From Opitutaceae bacterium (GTDB lineage Bacteria; Verrucomicrobiota; Verrucomicrobiae; Opitutales; Opitutaceae), in assembly GCA_031266495.1 (NCBI GenBank), contig JAISAX010000474.1, positions 1-12,753 on the forward strand: 12,753 bases of DNA. The letters run 5' to 3'. Both the position numbers and the translations under genes were made by a program. The notes under the pieces are model-generated. The model worked only from the letters and a program-made list of their open reading frames with translations, did not search any database and had not been told where the DNA came from. This document shows, piece by piece, positions 1 to 7,142 of the stretch (position 1 is its first letter; the number at the start of each line of letters is the position of its first letter).

Positions 1-9
1 CTTTTCCCG

Positions 10-15
10 TATAAT
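10..15 (+). promoter_or_regulatory. Possible -10 element (TATAAT)
   Basis: A perfect TATAAT stands 10 bases into the window, so any -35 element lies outside it. It would place transcription start near position 22, at the first inverted repeat, about 310 nt before pyrG. It is weak evidence alone, but it is the best -10 match upstream of pyrG. Confidence 0.25.
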
Positions 16-21
16 ACACGC

Positions 22-37
22 CCGCCCACTTGGGCGG
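22..37 (+). terminator. Short GC hairpin, possible terminator remnant or leader hairpin
   Basis: CCGCCCA (22-28) and TGGGCGG (31-37) are perfect reverse complements around CT; opening the innermost A-T pair gives a 6-bp stem with an ACTT loop. The nearest T-rich stretch (53-62) is about 15 nt further on, so it is not a classical intrinsic terminator. It may be the end of an upstream unit or a hairpin in the pyrG leader. Confidence 0.3.
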
Positions 38-91
38 TATGGCGTTTAGTACTTTTTATTTTGTCAAAATCTCAGGGCCAACTATCCCCCA

Positions 92-107
92 CCCCCCCCC
101 CCCCCCC
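92..107 (+). repeat. Run of 16 C upstream of pyrG
   Basis: Sixteen consecutive C, preceded by a five-C run and one A (86-91). It lies about 225 nt before the pyrG start. Runs of this length are prone to slippage in replication and transcription, and to length error in sequencing and assembly. Confidence 0.9.
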
Positions 108-167
108 TGCTATGAAGAGAGAAGGTCAAGTGAGGAAAGAGTCAAAATGAGTAAATTTTTTAGAGAC

Positions 168-214
168 TGATGTTACGCAGGCGGGAGTTGGAGCGGCCGG
201 AGCGCGTAACATCA
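168..214 (+). promoter_or_regulatory. 11-bp perfect inverted repeat in the pyrG leader
   Basis: The arms 168-178 (TGATGTTACGC) and 204-214 (GCGTAACATCA) are perfect reverse complements around a GC-rich 25-nt loop. In RNA this would form a stable stem-loop about 118 nt before the pyrG start. No T run follows, so a terminator is unlikely. It could be a leader RNA structure or a spaced dyad for a DNA-binding protein. Confidence 0.45.
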
Positions 215-331
215 ATTACTCCCCCCCTTCCCTCTGCTTGCTGGTGTACTGGATCGCGGTTGACGCCTGCCTGCGTCAGTTTTCCGAGAGTTTTCTTGTC
301 ACCGTTTTCGCCCGCCGCATATCCCTTTCCG

Positions 332-1996
332 ATGAAATACATTTTCGTGACCGGCGGCGTGGTTTCATCGTTGGGAAAGGGCCTCACAGCAGCGGCCCTC
401 GGCGCGCTTCTCGAAATGCGGGGCCTCACCGTCCGCATCCAGAAGTTCGACCCCTACCTCAACGTCGATCCGGGCACGATGAGCCCCTTCCAGCACGGCG
501 AGGTGTACGTCCTCGAGGACGGCGCCGAGACCGACCTCGACCTCGGCCACTACGAACGTTTCACCAGCGGCAAGCTCTCCCGCGTCAACAGCCTCAGCTC
601 CGGCCAGATCTACGAAAGCGTCATCCAGAAAGAACGCCGCGGCGTTTACCTCGGCAAGACCGTGCAGGTGATCCCTCACGTCACCAACGAAATCAAGGAG
701 CGCATCTACCAAGGCGCCAGGGACGTCGATATGCTCATCACCGAAATCGGCGGCACCACCGGCGACATCGAGGGCCTGCCCTTCCTCGAAGCCATGCGCC
801 AGTTCGCCCTCGAGACCGGCCCCACCGACTGCATCTTTATCCACGTCACCCTCGTCCCCTTTCTCCAGGCCGCCGGCGAACTCAAGACCAAGCCCACCCA
901 GCAATCCGTCGCCAAACTCCGCGAGATCGGCATCCAGCCCGACATCCTCATCTGCCGCTGCGAGCACGAACTCGACCACGGCCTGCGCGACAAGATTTCC
1001 CTCTTCTGCAACGTCCCCGTCAAGGCCGTCATCGAATGCCGCGACGTCGGCTCCATCTACGAACTCCCCCTCGCCCTCCAGAAGGAAGGCCTAGACCAGC
1101 TCGTGGTTGACCTTTTCGGCCTCAAGAATCCGCTTCCGCCGAAAAACATCTGGGAGGAAATCGTCCGCCGCGTGAAAAGCCCCGCGCACGAAGTCACCAT
1201 CGGCGTCGTCGGCAAATACATCGAGCTGCAGGACGCCTACAAATCCGTTTACGAATCGGTCACGCACGGCGGCATCGCCAACAACTGCAAGGTCAACATC
1301 CGCCGCATCGACGCCGAGGACCTGGAAAAGAAGAACGGTCTCGCCCTCCTCAAGGATCTCGACGGCATTCTCGTGCCCGGCGGCTTCGGCGATCGCGGCA
1401 CGGAAGGCAAGATCGCCGCCGCCCGCTACGCCCGCGAAAACAAAATCCCCTACTACGGCCTCTGCCTCGGCCTCCAGATCGCCGTCATCGAATACGCCCG
1501 CAACGTCCTCAAGCTGAAGGGTGCCAACTCCGCCGAGTTCGACCCCGCCGCCGAGCACCCCGTCATCAACATGATGGAGGAGCAGAAAAAGATCATCGAC
1601 AAAGGCGCCACCATGCGGCTCGGCAGCTACGAATGCGCGCTCACGCCCGGCACGCACGCGGCCCGCGCCTACAAGGCGACCAGCGTGCGCGAACGCCACC
1701 GGCACCGCTTCGAAGTCAACAACGCCTATGTCGGCCAGCTCCAGCGCGGCGGCCTCGTGGTCAGCGGCATCAATCCCCGCCGCAACCTCGTCGAGATCGT
1801 CGAAATCAGGGACCACCCGTGGTTCGTCGCCGTGCAGTTCCATCCCGAATTCCAGTCCAAACCTGACAAGCCCCACCCCCTCTTCGCCGCCTTCATCACC
1901 GCCGCCCTCAAGGTCAAACGCGCCGCCGGCAAGACCGCGAAAGGTGCGAAACCGGCGAAAGCCAAAACGCCCGTCAAAACCGCCAGAAAAAAATGA
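332..1996 (+). CDS. pyrG: CTP synthase (glutamine-hydrolysing)
   Basis: This cytoplasmic enzyme makes CTP from UTP, ATP and glutamine, the last step of de novo pyrimidine nucleotide synthesis. The protein is 554 residues (E. coli about 545). The N-terminal synthase domain starts MKYIFVTGG and carries the nucleotide loop [10 protein letters not shown] (8-17). The C-terminal class I glutamine amidotransferase domain has nucleophile Cys378 in GLCLG, and His504 and Glu506 in QFHPEF, matching the known triad. I chose the ATG at 332 because the conserved N-terminus begins there; the frame stays open to 170 with non-conserved sequence. There is no Shine-Dalgarno. The last 28 residues (from about 527) form a Lys/Ala-rich tail absent from E. 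coli PyrG. kdsA follows after 239 nt. Identification is secure. Confidence 0.97.
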   Translation: MKYIFVTGGVVSSLGKGLTAAALGALLEMRGLTVRIQKFDPYLNVDPGTMSPFQHGEVYVLEDGAETDLDLGHYERFTSGKLSRVNSLSSGQIYESVIQKERRGVYLGKTVQVIPHVTNEIKERIYQGARDVDMLITEIGGTTGDIEGLPFLEAMRQFALETGPTDCIFIHVTLVPFLQAAGELKTKPTQQSVAKLREIGIQPDILICRCEHELDHGLRDKISLFCNVPVKAVIECRDVGSIYELPLALQKEGLDQLVVDLFGLKNPLPPKNIWEEIVRRVKSPAHEVTIGVVGKYIELQDAYKSVYESVTHGGIANNCKVNIRRIDAEDLEKKNGLALLKDLDGILVPGGFGDRGTEGKIAAARYARENKIPYYGLCLGLQIAVIEYARNVLKLKGANSAEFDPAAEHPVINMMEEQKKIIDKGATMRLGSYECALTPGTHAARAYKATSVRERHRHRFEVNNAYVGQLQRGGLVVSGINPRRNLVEIVEIRDHPWFVAVQFHPEFQSKPDKPHPLFAAFITAALKVKRAAGKTAKGAKPAKAKTPVKTARKK

Positions 1997-2097
1997 CATC
2001 CGGCCGGAAGGGAACTCGCGAAACACACGGAGAGACATGAAAACAGCCGTGCGCCGAACCGTCTGATTTTTCTATGGAACAAGACCATTTTGAATAA

Positions 2098-2181
2098 ACC
2101 GCTAAAGGACGCTAACGGTCGCTAAATAACCGGACAATCGGGAGAAATCCGGTTTAGCGACCGTCAGCGACCTTTAGCGGT
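2098..2181. repeat. Long hairpin built of GCTAA-type units between pyrG and kdsA
   Basis: The left arm (2098-2134) and right arm (2148-2181) are reverse complements apart from a 2-nt bulge and a few mismatches, giving a stem of about 34 bp with a 13-nt loop. Each arm is internally repetitive: units starting GCTAA recur every 10 nt (2101, 2111, 2121). No T run follows, so this is not a simple intrinsic terminator. The structure fits a palindromic interspersed repeat (REP or MITE type), possibly acting as a transcription or mRNA-stability boundary between the two genes. Confidence 0.75.
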
Positions 2182-2235
2182 CTCCCTCTCTTCGATTGCC
2201 GCTCTGCCGCTCCGTGTAACCCACTCCTTCACGCC

Positions 2236-3030
2236 ATGCTCCACGATCCGCAAAAACTGCTCATCATCGCCGGCCCCTGCTCGCTCGAAAACGAGACGGT
2301 CTGCCGCACTGTCGCCGAAAAACTCGCCACCATCGCGCAACACCTTCCCGAACTGCGGATCATCTTCAAAGGCTCCTTCGACAAGGCCAACCGCACCTCC
2401 ATCGCCGGCCCGCGCGGCACCGGCATGGCCGAAGGATTAAAACTCCTCGCCCTGGTCAAGCACGACTACGGCTTCCCCGTCCTGACCGACATCCACGATG
2501 CCGGCCAGTGTGCTCCCGTCGCCGAAGTCTGCGACGTATTACAAATCCCCGCCTTCCTCTGCCGCCAGACCGACATCCTCCTCGCCGCCGCCGCCACCGG
2601 CCGCACCGTCAACGTGAAAAAAGGCCAGTTCCTCGCCCCGCAAGACATGGTCCACGTCACCGGAAAACTGAAAGAGGGCCGCGCCGCTGAAATCTGGCAG
2701 ACCGAACGCGGCACCACTTTCGGCTACCAGAACCTCGTCGTGGACATGCGTGGTTTCCCGATCATGGCGCGCAACGGCTACCCGGTGATTCTCGACGCCA
2801 CCCACAGCGTGCAACTCCCCGGAGCCGGCGGCGGCAAGAGTTCCGGCCAGCGCGAGTTCGTTCCCACGCTCGCCCTTGCCGCGCTTGCAGCCGGAGCCGA
2901 CGGACTGTTTCTCGAAACGCACCCCGACCCGGCCAACGCCCTTTCCGACGGCCCCAACATGGTGCCACTCGACGAACTCCAGCCCCTGCTCGCGAAGAGC
3001 CACGCCCTCTGGCGCTGCGTGCGCGGCTGA
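2236..3030 (+). CDS. kdsA: 3-deoxy-D-manno-octulosonate 8-phosphate (KDO-8-P) synthase, metal-dependent type
   Basis: This cytoplasmic enzyme condenses phosphoenolpyruvate with arabinose 5-phosphate to KDO-8-phosphate, the precursor of the KDO that anchors lipopolysaccharide sugars to lipid A. It implies a Gram-negative envelope. The protein is 264 residues, typical of the family. Motifs include [10 protein letters not shown] (44-53), NVKKGQF (126-132) and ETHPDP (227-232). Cys15 in AGPC, His190, Glu227 and Asp238 align with the metal ligands of the Aquifex enzyme, whereas E. coli KdsA has Asn in place of the Cys; so I assign the metal-dependent class. pyrG upstream supplies the CTP that later activates KDO, and pyrG-kdsA adjacency is known in other bacteria. 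The start lacks a Shine-Dalgarno. Confidence 0.96.
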   Translation: MLHDPQKLLIIAGPCSLENETVCRTVAEKLATIAQHLPELRIIFKGSFDKANRTSIAGPRGTGMAEGLKLLALVKHDYGFPVLTDIHDAGQCAPVAEVCDVLQIPAFLCRQTDILLAAAATGRTVNVKKGQFLAPQDMVHVTGKLKEGRAAEIWQTERGTTFGYQNLVVDMRGFPIMARNGYPVILDATHSVQLPGAGGGKSSGQREFVPTLALAALAAGADGLFLETHPDPANALSDGPNMVPLDELQPLLAKSHALWRCVRG

Positions 3031-3043
3031 GCGGTCAAGTGCC

Positions 3044-3105
3044 GCGGGCGTCTCGCCCGCTTCGTTGCCTCTCCGCTCCGAAGTGGCACGGCCATCCTGG
3101 CCGTG
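3044..3105. repeat. Pair of short palindromes of a probable interspersed repeat family
   Basis: Two perfect hairpins lie 26 nt apart: GCGGGCG/CGCCCGC (3044-3060, loop TCT) and CACGGCCA/TGGCCGTG (3087-3105, loop TCC). They sit between the convergent ends of kdsA and the LacI-type gene. Minus-strand translation gives HGQDGRAT and AGETPAA, peptide strings that I recall recurring in spurious Verrucomicrobia and Planctomycetes proteins, which suggests a REP-like family. They may also serve as a two-way transcription stop, although neither is followed by a T run. Confidence 0.6.
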
Positions 3106-3166
3106 GACGGTGCGCAGCGCCGCCCCCTTGCTTCCCGGGATACCCATGCAATGCAGCCACCCGGCG

Positions 3167-4282
3167 TCAACGTGCCCGCACGGTTGCGCCTTCCAGCCAG
3201 CGTCCGTCCACCTGCACGGTTTGCGGCGACTCGGGGATGCCGCGCTCGCTGCGCTGGATCAGCGAGACGAGCAGATTCGCCGCCGCCGCCCCGCTCATTT
3301 GAGGCATCTCCCATACGCCGGAAATTCCGCTGACGTCATCGGGCAGGTTGAAACAGGCCACGCTGATGTCCTCCGGCACGCGCCAGCCAGCCTGACGCAA
3401 GGTGGGCAGCGTCCAGTCACCGATGACGAGGCCGTCCGGACGGTGTTCTTCCAGCCATCGGCGCAATACAGCGGCGTCAGGATTTAGCGGCTTGCCTATC
3501 AACGGCGGGATTTGCCCGCCAAGCCCGGCCATTTCCTGCAAGGCAAGCCATGCTCCCAGGAAAAAATATTCGTTCCGCTCCATCGCGACCGCACTGGAAA
3601 CGAAACCGATTCGCCTGTGCCCTGTGGCCCGCAGCCGTTGCACACATTGAATCGTGGCGCGGAAGTGCGCCGCGCCCACGGAATGCAAACGCGGTGCCGC
3701 CAGGGTGCGCGCCATTTCCACCACTGAAAATTCTTCCCATGGGAAACCCGTCAGGTCCGTCTCCGTAAACGGCTGGGGAGAAACGATGATTCCCGTGACG
3801 TTGCGGGCGCGCAAAATGGAGGCCGTCTTGACAAGGCACGGTTCTCCGTCCCGAGCCAGGTCAAAGCGCTCCAGCGTGAACCCGTGCCGGTCCGCCGCCT
3901 CCCGGGCGCCCTCGAAAAATCGCGAATGATGCGAGACAAAATCCCATTTGCCGCCCCCCGTGCTGTTGATCAGCCAGGCGAGCGTTCCATGGTAGGCGGC
4001 TGGACGCAGGCCGCTGCGATAGGCGGCCAGCGACGTCAGCAACGGATCGGGCCGGTAGCCAAGCTCCGTCGCTATTTTCCGAATACGATCCCGCGTTTCT
4101 TTTGCGATGCGCGGATGATTTTTGAACGCCATCGAGACGGCTGAAATGCTCACGCCGGCCACGCGCGCCACATCCAGCTGGGTGACGCGCCTTCGGCGTT
4201 TCCCGTCTTCGCCAGCCTGCCGGGTCGTCGCCTGCGAGGGTACCTGCTTTTCTCCCCGCTTCGATACATGGTCGGCGCTCAT
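3167..4282 (-). CDS. LacI-family transcriptional regulator
   Basis: The 371-residue protein has a LacI-type helix-turn-helix at about 33-78 (TQLDVARVAGVSISAVSMAF followed by the hinge helix GYRPDPL), after a charged 32-residue extension. The rest fits the periplasmic-binding-protein-like sensor fold, with the usual ending DGRWLEGATV. Proteins of this class bind palindromic operators and release them, or are activated, on binding a sugar. The gene is divergent from the GH16/PEP-CTERM/lyase cluster, and a TGTTTC-CC-GAAACA palindrome sits in the gap, so local control of that cluster is likely. The effector sugar cannot be read from the sequence. No Shine-Dalgarno precedes the start; no other ATG lies before the DNA-binding domain. 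Confidence 0.93.
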   Translation of the reverse strand: MSADHVSKRGEKQVPSQATTRQAGEDGKRRRRVTQLDVARVAGVSISAVSMAFKNHPRIAKETRDRIRKIATELGYRPDPLLTSLAAYRSGLRPAAYHGTLAWLINSTGGGKWDFVSHHSRFFEGAREAADRHGFTLERFDLARDGEPCLVKTASILRARNVTGIIVSPQPFTETDLTGFPWEEFSVVEMARTLAAPRLHSVGAAHFRATIQCVQRLRATGHRRIGFVSSAVAMERNEYFFLGAWLALQEMAGLGGQIPPLIGKPLNPDAAVLRRWLEEHRPDGLVIGDWTLPTLRQAGWRVPEDISVACFNLPDDVSGISGVWEMPQMSGAAAANLLVSLIQRSERGIPESPQTVQVDGRWLEGATVRAR

Positions 4283-4339
4283 GCTTTAATGTTTGAGCAG
4301 CGCGAAAGTTGTCAGGCGAGACCAAAAACGGCTAACTCC

Positions 4340-4357
4340 CCGGCATGTCCGGCATGT
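4340..4357 (+). promoter_or_regulatory. Tandem 9-bp direct repeat in the divergent regulatory gap
   Basis: CCGGCATGT occurs twice in perfect tandem (4340-4348 and 4349-4357). The second copy overlaps the first half of the palindrome at 4355-4368. It may be a second binding site, perhaps for an activator, or coincidental. Confidence 0.35.
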
Positions 4358-4368
4358 TTCCCGAAACA
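4355..4368. promoter_or_regulatory. Candidate LacI-family operator
   Basis: TGTTTC (4355-4360) and GAAACA (4363-4368) form a perfect inverted repeat with a 2-nt spacer, between a LacI-type gene and its divergent target cluster. Size and half-site style resemble known LacI-family operators. It lies 31-44 nt before the GH16 start chosen here and about 73 nt before the regulator start, so it could control both directions. Assignment to this regulator is inference. Confidence 0.55.
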
Positions 4369-4389
4369 CCACGTTTATCCCTCCCCCCC

Positions 4390-4394
4390 GGAGG
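4390..4394 (+). promoter_or_regulatory. Shine-Dalgarno of the GH16 gene
   Basis: GGAGG ends 4 nt before the ATG at 4399, with a further AGG directly next to it. It is the only strong ribosome-binding site in the window, and it decides the start of the GH16 gene against in-frame ATGs at 4345 and 4354. Confidence 0.75.
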
Positions 4395-4398
4395 CAGG

Positions 4399-5370
4399 AT
4401 GCGCGGCACAGCCGCCCTTATGGTCGGTGGCGTCCTTCTGGCCGGCCTCACTCCGGGCGTTTCGGAGGCGTCTGCGCAGCAGTTCGAATGGCGGCAGGTC
4501 TGGGGCGACGAATTCGACTACACCGGCGCGCCCGATCCTTCCAAATGGGGCTACGAAATCGGCTACATCCGCAACAACGAGGCGCAATACTACACGGACC
4601 GCCCGGAAAACGTCCGCGTTGAAAACGGGGTGCTCGTCATCGAAGCCAGAAAAGAATCGTATTCAGGATACGGCTACACATCCGCCAGCATCCACACGCT
4701 GTCCACGGACCGCCAGACCGTGTTGTTTTCCACCACCTGCGGACGACTCGAAATCCGCGCCAAACTGCCGTCCACCCTGAGGAGCTGGGCGGCATTCTGG
4801 ACGCTCGGCACGGACACCTGGACGCCCGAAGGAACGTGGCCGGACTCCGGCGAGATCGACGTGCTCGAATACCTCACCCACACTCCCCAGTCCGTTTTCG
4901 CCAACCTTCACTACAAAGGCGCCGACGGGACGCACAAGAGCGCCTCCGGCGACTACAATGTGCAGCGCGACGACCGGTGGGACGCCCCCATGCTGCACAC
5001 CGATTTCCATACCTTCCGCATCGATTGGCATGCCGACCGCATCGAGTGGTATATTGACGACAGGAAATACCACGAAGTCTCCCTCGCTTCGCTGGCCGTC
5101 AGCGGCAGTCCCTTCAACAGCCCCCATTACCTGATTCTGAATCTGGCCGTGGGTGGCGACTGGGGTGGCATGAGCGGGATCGCCTCCGATTTCACCACCG
5201 ATCAATTCCTGGTGGACTACGTCAGGGTGTATCACCTCACGCCGGTTCCAGAACCGGCGGCCTCAACGGTCCTCGCTGCCATTTGCGCCTTGGGACTCGT
5301 TGTCGCAAGCCAGCTCGCCAAGGCCGTTTCCCGTTCTTTCCCCAAAAAATCTACAATCCAAAAATCATGA
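4399..5370 (+). CDS. Secreted GH16 glycoside hydrolase (laminarinase-like) with PEP-CTERM tail
   Basis: The 323-residue protein begins with a signal peptide (about 1-26, predicted cut after ASA). The GH16 fold covers about 30-278. The catalytic motif E-I-D-V-L-E gives nucleophile Glu152, Asp154 and acid/base Glu157, of the ExDxxE type seen in laminarinases; SWAAFW is a typical GH16 substrate-cleft motif. The family cleaves beta-1,3/1,4-glucans or some galactans, and the motifs favour a beta-1,3-glucanase, but substrate is not certain. The C-terminus has VPEP (283-286), a hydrophobic helix (about 288-305) and basic residues, a PEP-CTERM signal for envelope sorting by exosortase; no exosortase gene is in the window. 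The ATG at 4399 has GGAGG and a clean signal peptide. It overlaps the next gene by 4 nt. Confidence 0.9.
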   Translation: MRGTAALMVGGVLLAGLTPGVSEASAQQFEWRQVWGDEFDYTGAPDPSKWGYEIGYIRNNEAQYYTDRPENVRVENGVLVIEARKESYSGYGYTSASIHTLSTDRQTVLFSTTCGRLEIRAKLPSTLRSWAAFWTLGTDTWTPEGTWPDSGEIDVLEYLTHTPQSVFANLHYKGADGTHKSASGDYNVQRDDRWDAPMLHTDFHTFRIDWHADRIEWYIDDRKYHEVSLASLAVSGSPFNSPHYLILNLAVGGDWGGMSGIASDFTTDQFLVDYVRVYHLTPVPEPAASTVLAAICALGLVVASQLAKAVSRSFPKKSTIQKS

Positions 5371-6212
5371 AAAATAAAACCACAAAACGCCTTCGGTTCC
5401 TCGCCTGCGCAGGCGCGGTGTCGCTCCTCGCGACACTCTCCTCGCAAGCGGCTGTCATCACTTGGGGAACCGCCCAAAACATCACCGGCGACTCCGACGT
5501 CAGCACCACCGGTTCGCTCGTCTATGCCATCAACTTCGGCGGACGCGCGGACGCGACCAATCCAGTCGCCGGAGGCTCCGCATGGGGAGCCGTCAGCCCG
5601 ACCATCAACGGGGTCACCTTTCTAGGCGGGGATACCGAAGACGACCTCCGCGTCCAATCGGGTATGTTCTCGACAAGCGGCGCCACGGATTGGACGCGCT
5701 CCGACCGCAAAGGAAACGTCGCTCCCTACACCTCCCTGTCCGCCCACTATCAGATCCTCCTGCAGTCGAGCATCCAGCAGAGCGCAGACGAAGCCACCGT
5801 CACCGATTCGACCTTCACGCTCACGCTGGAAGGCCTGACGGAGGGAAACACCTACCAGGTGCAAATATGGGCCAACGACTCCAACAGCGCGTGGCGTGGC
5901 CAAAACAGCGTCACGCTCGCGGCAGGGGGCAACAGTGTGAGCCTCGACTACAATGTATCGGATACGGTGGGAGGACTCGGCCAGTATGTCCTGGGCTCGT
6001 TCACCGCCACCGCGACCACTCAGGAAATCACCTTCACCTCGGCCCTTTCGGATCGCCGCGCGATAGTGAACGCCCTGCAACTGCGCGACCTTTCCAACAT
6101 CCCCGAACCCGGCACCTGCGCCATCGTGATAACGAGCCTGGCTGGCATCGCCGCCGTCTGCCTGCGCCGCCGACGCGAACGAACGGGCCGGACGTCCGCC
6201 AACCCCGCCTGA
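5367..6212 (+). CDS. PEP-CTERM sorted secreted protein of unknown function
   Basis: The 281-residue protein has a signal peptide (about 1-29, SSQAA), a Ser/Thr/Gly-rich body of predicted beta strands with few Cys, then IPEP (245-248), a hydrophobic helix (250-265) and the basic cluster LRRRRER. This tripartite end is the classical PEP-CTERM signal for processing by exosortase and delivery to the cell surface or matrix. No catalytic motif is recognised; the body may be a beta-sandwich for binding glycan, which is a guess. Its ATG overlaps the GH16 stop (ATGA), so translation is probably coupled. The frame is open to 5283, but the signal peptide and overlap support 5367. Product class is confident, function unknown. 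Confidence 0.85.
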   Translation: MKNKTTKRLRFLACAGAVSLLATLSSQAAVITWGTAQNITGDSDVSTTGSLVYAINFGGRADATNPVAGGSAWGAVSPTINGVTFLGGDTEDDLRVQSGMFSTSGATDWTRSDRKGNVAPYTSLSAHYQILLQSSIQQSADEATVTDSTFTLTLEGLTEGNTYQVQIWANDSNSAWRGQNSVTLAAGGNSVSLDYNVSDTVGGLGQYVLGSFTATATTQEITFTSALSDRRAIVNALQLRDLSNIPEPGTCAIVITSLAGIAAVCLRRRRERTGRTSANPA

Positions 6213-6242
6213 TTATCCTGCGCTTCCGGAATGTCCTCCAAT

Positions 6243-6255
6243 CCCCCCCCCCCCC
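6243..6255 (+). repeat. Run of 13 C in the pseudopilin leader
   Basis: Thirteen C lie 34 nt before the pseudopilin start. The stretch from the run to the ATG contains no G and is built of CCAACC-like units, so the leader offers no Shine-Dalgarno. Confidence 0.9.
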
Positions 6256-6289
6256 TCTCCAACCAACCTCCAACCATCAACCAACCATC

Positions 6290-7087
6290 ATGAAAAAACA
6301 CCCGTTCGCAGCATTCACGTTGATCGAACTGCTCACCGTGATCGCCATCATCGGCATCCTTGCCGCCATCATCATTCCGACCGTCGGCAAAGTCCGCCAG
6401 ACGGCGCGCCAGGCGCAGAGCGCCAGCAACCTTCGCCAGATCGGCCTCGCGCTCAACATGGCGGCGGACGACAACCGCGACCGCTTCCCGCCCGCCTCGA
6501 CCGGCGCCCTTTACCGGGAGAACAACATCACCCTGGTGCGCAACAACGCCGGCTTCGCGTTTTTCATGTATCGGTACATAGGATTCACGGATGCGAACGG
6601 GCTTAATGCCTCCCGGATCATGATGGACCCGCTCATTGCCAACAAGGGGAGTATCGGCTCGGGCAATTCAAGCTACGCCATCAGCACCACCTGGGCGGGC
6701 AACCAGCGCCTCATGGGCGCCGCCGATCGGGCCACCGTCAACTTTACCAACGTCGAATGGAAGACGGGAAACGACCGCGGCGTGCCGCGCTCGTCGGTGA
6801 GCCGACCCTCGCAGGTCGTGCTGGTCGGCAGCACCGTGGTTGACACCGGAAATACCTGGGGAGGCTACGCCAACTTTTCCACGCCATCATCCGCCATCAA
6901 CGGCACCGACCTCGACACCGTGATTACCCCGGAGCCAGGCAACACGACACAGGAAGGCGGCGCCGGTGGCGGCATCGCCTACCGCGCATCGGGCGGCAAC
7001 GCGGCCATGTTCGTCATGGTGGACGGCAGCGTGAAGGTCATCCCGAAAAACAAAGTGAAGACCTCCCACTTCGCCGCCGAACTGTAG
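6290..7087 (+). CDS. Prepilin-type N-terminal domain protein (DUF1559-like pseudopilin)
   Basis: The 265-residue protein starts with a type IV prepilin or type II secretion pseudopilin signal: a short basic leader, then [23 protein letters not shown]. Prepilin peptidase would cut between Ala8 and Phe9; Glu13 is the conserved Glu5 of the mature form. Ala rather than Gly before the cut is common in Verrucomicrobia and Planctomycetes. After the helix comes a globular domain ending in [10 protein letters not shown], like the C-terminal DG motif of the DUF1559 family. It is probably a membrane-anchored minor pseudopilin or surface protein. No secretion ATPase, peptidase or secretin is nearby, so it would use machinery encoded elsewhere. 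It lies 77 nt after the PEP-CTERM gene and 55 nt before the lyase, within the glycan cluster. Confidence 0.85.
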   Translation: MKKHPFAAFTLIELLTVIAIIGILAAIIIPTVGKVRQTARQAQSASNLRQIGLALNMAADDNRDRFPPASTGALYRENNITLVRNNAGFAFFMYRYIGFTDANGLNASRIMMDPLIANKGSIGSGNSSYAISTTWAGNQRLMGAADRATVNFTNVEWKTGNDRGVPRSSVSRPSQVVLVGSTVVDTGNTWGGYANFSTPSSAINGTDLDTVITPEPGNTTQEGGAGGGIAYRASGGNAAMFVMVDGSVKVIPKNKVKTSHFAAEL

Positions 7088-7142
7088 AGGGTTCGCTCCC
7101 GGAACGTTCGATTCGCTCTTCGCCCGCTCCCGACCCTTTTTC

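Larger units (their letters stand above)
1..331. other. Non-coding leader region upstream of pyrG
   Basis: No convincing gene lies here. An open frame continues upstream from the pyrG start to an ATG at 170, but those 54 extra residues look nothing like the CTP synthase N-terminus. The region holds a perfect TATAAT (10-15), a CCGCCCA/TGGGCGG inverted repeat (22-37), a run of 16 C (92-107), an 11-bp inverted repeat (168-178 with 204-214) and a 7-C run (221-227). Base composition shifts from AT-rich with C runs (about 40-170) to GC-rich. Most of this is presumably the pyrG promoter and 5' untranslated leader, possibly with the end of an upstream transcription unit. Confidence 0.6.

Noticed and set aside
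170..331. N-terminal extension of CTP synthase from the ATG at 170
   Set aside because: The 54 residues are Arg/Pro/Ser-rich and unlike CTP synthases, which start at MKYIFVTGG; the stretch also holds a leader dyad.
1091..2038. 315-residue minus-strand open frame opposite pyrG
   Set aside because: Gly/Val/Asp-rich antisense shadow of a securely identified gene.
5462..6289. Upstream extension of the pseudopilin frame
   Set aside because: It runs out of frame through the PEP-CTERM gene with Arg/Pro/His-rich sequence; the prepilin signal fixes the start at 6290.
7088..7142. Intrinsic terminator between pseudopilin and lyase
   Set aside because: Only a loose AGGGT/ACCCT pairing across the whole gap before a 5-T run; stem too weak and distant.
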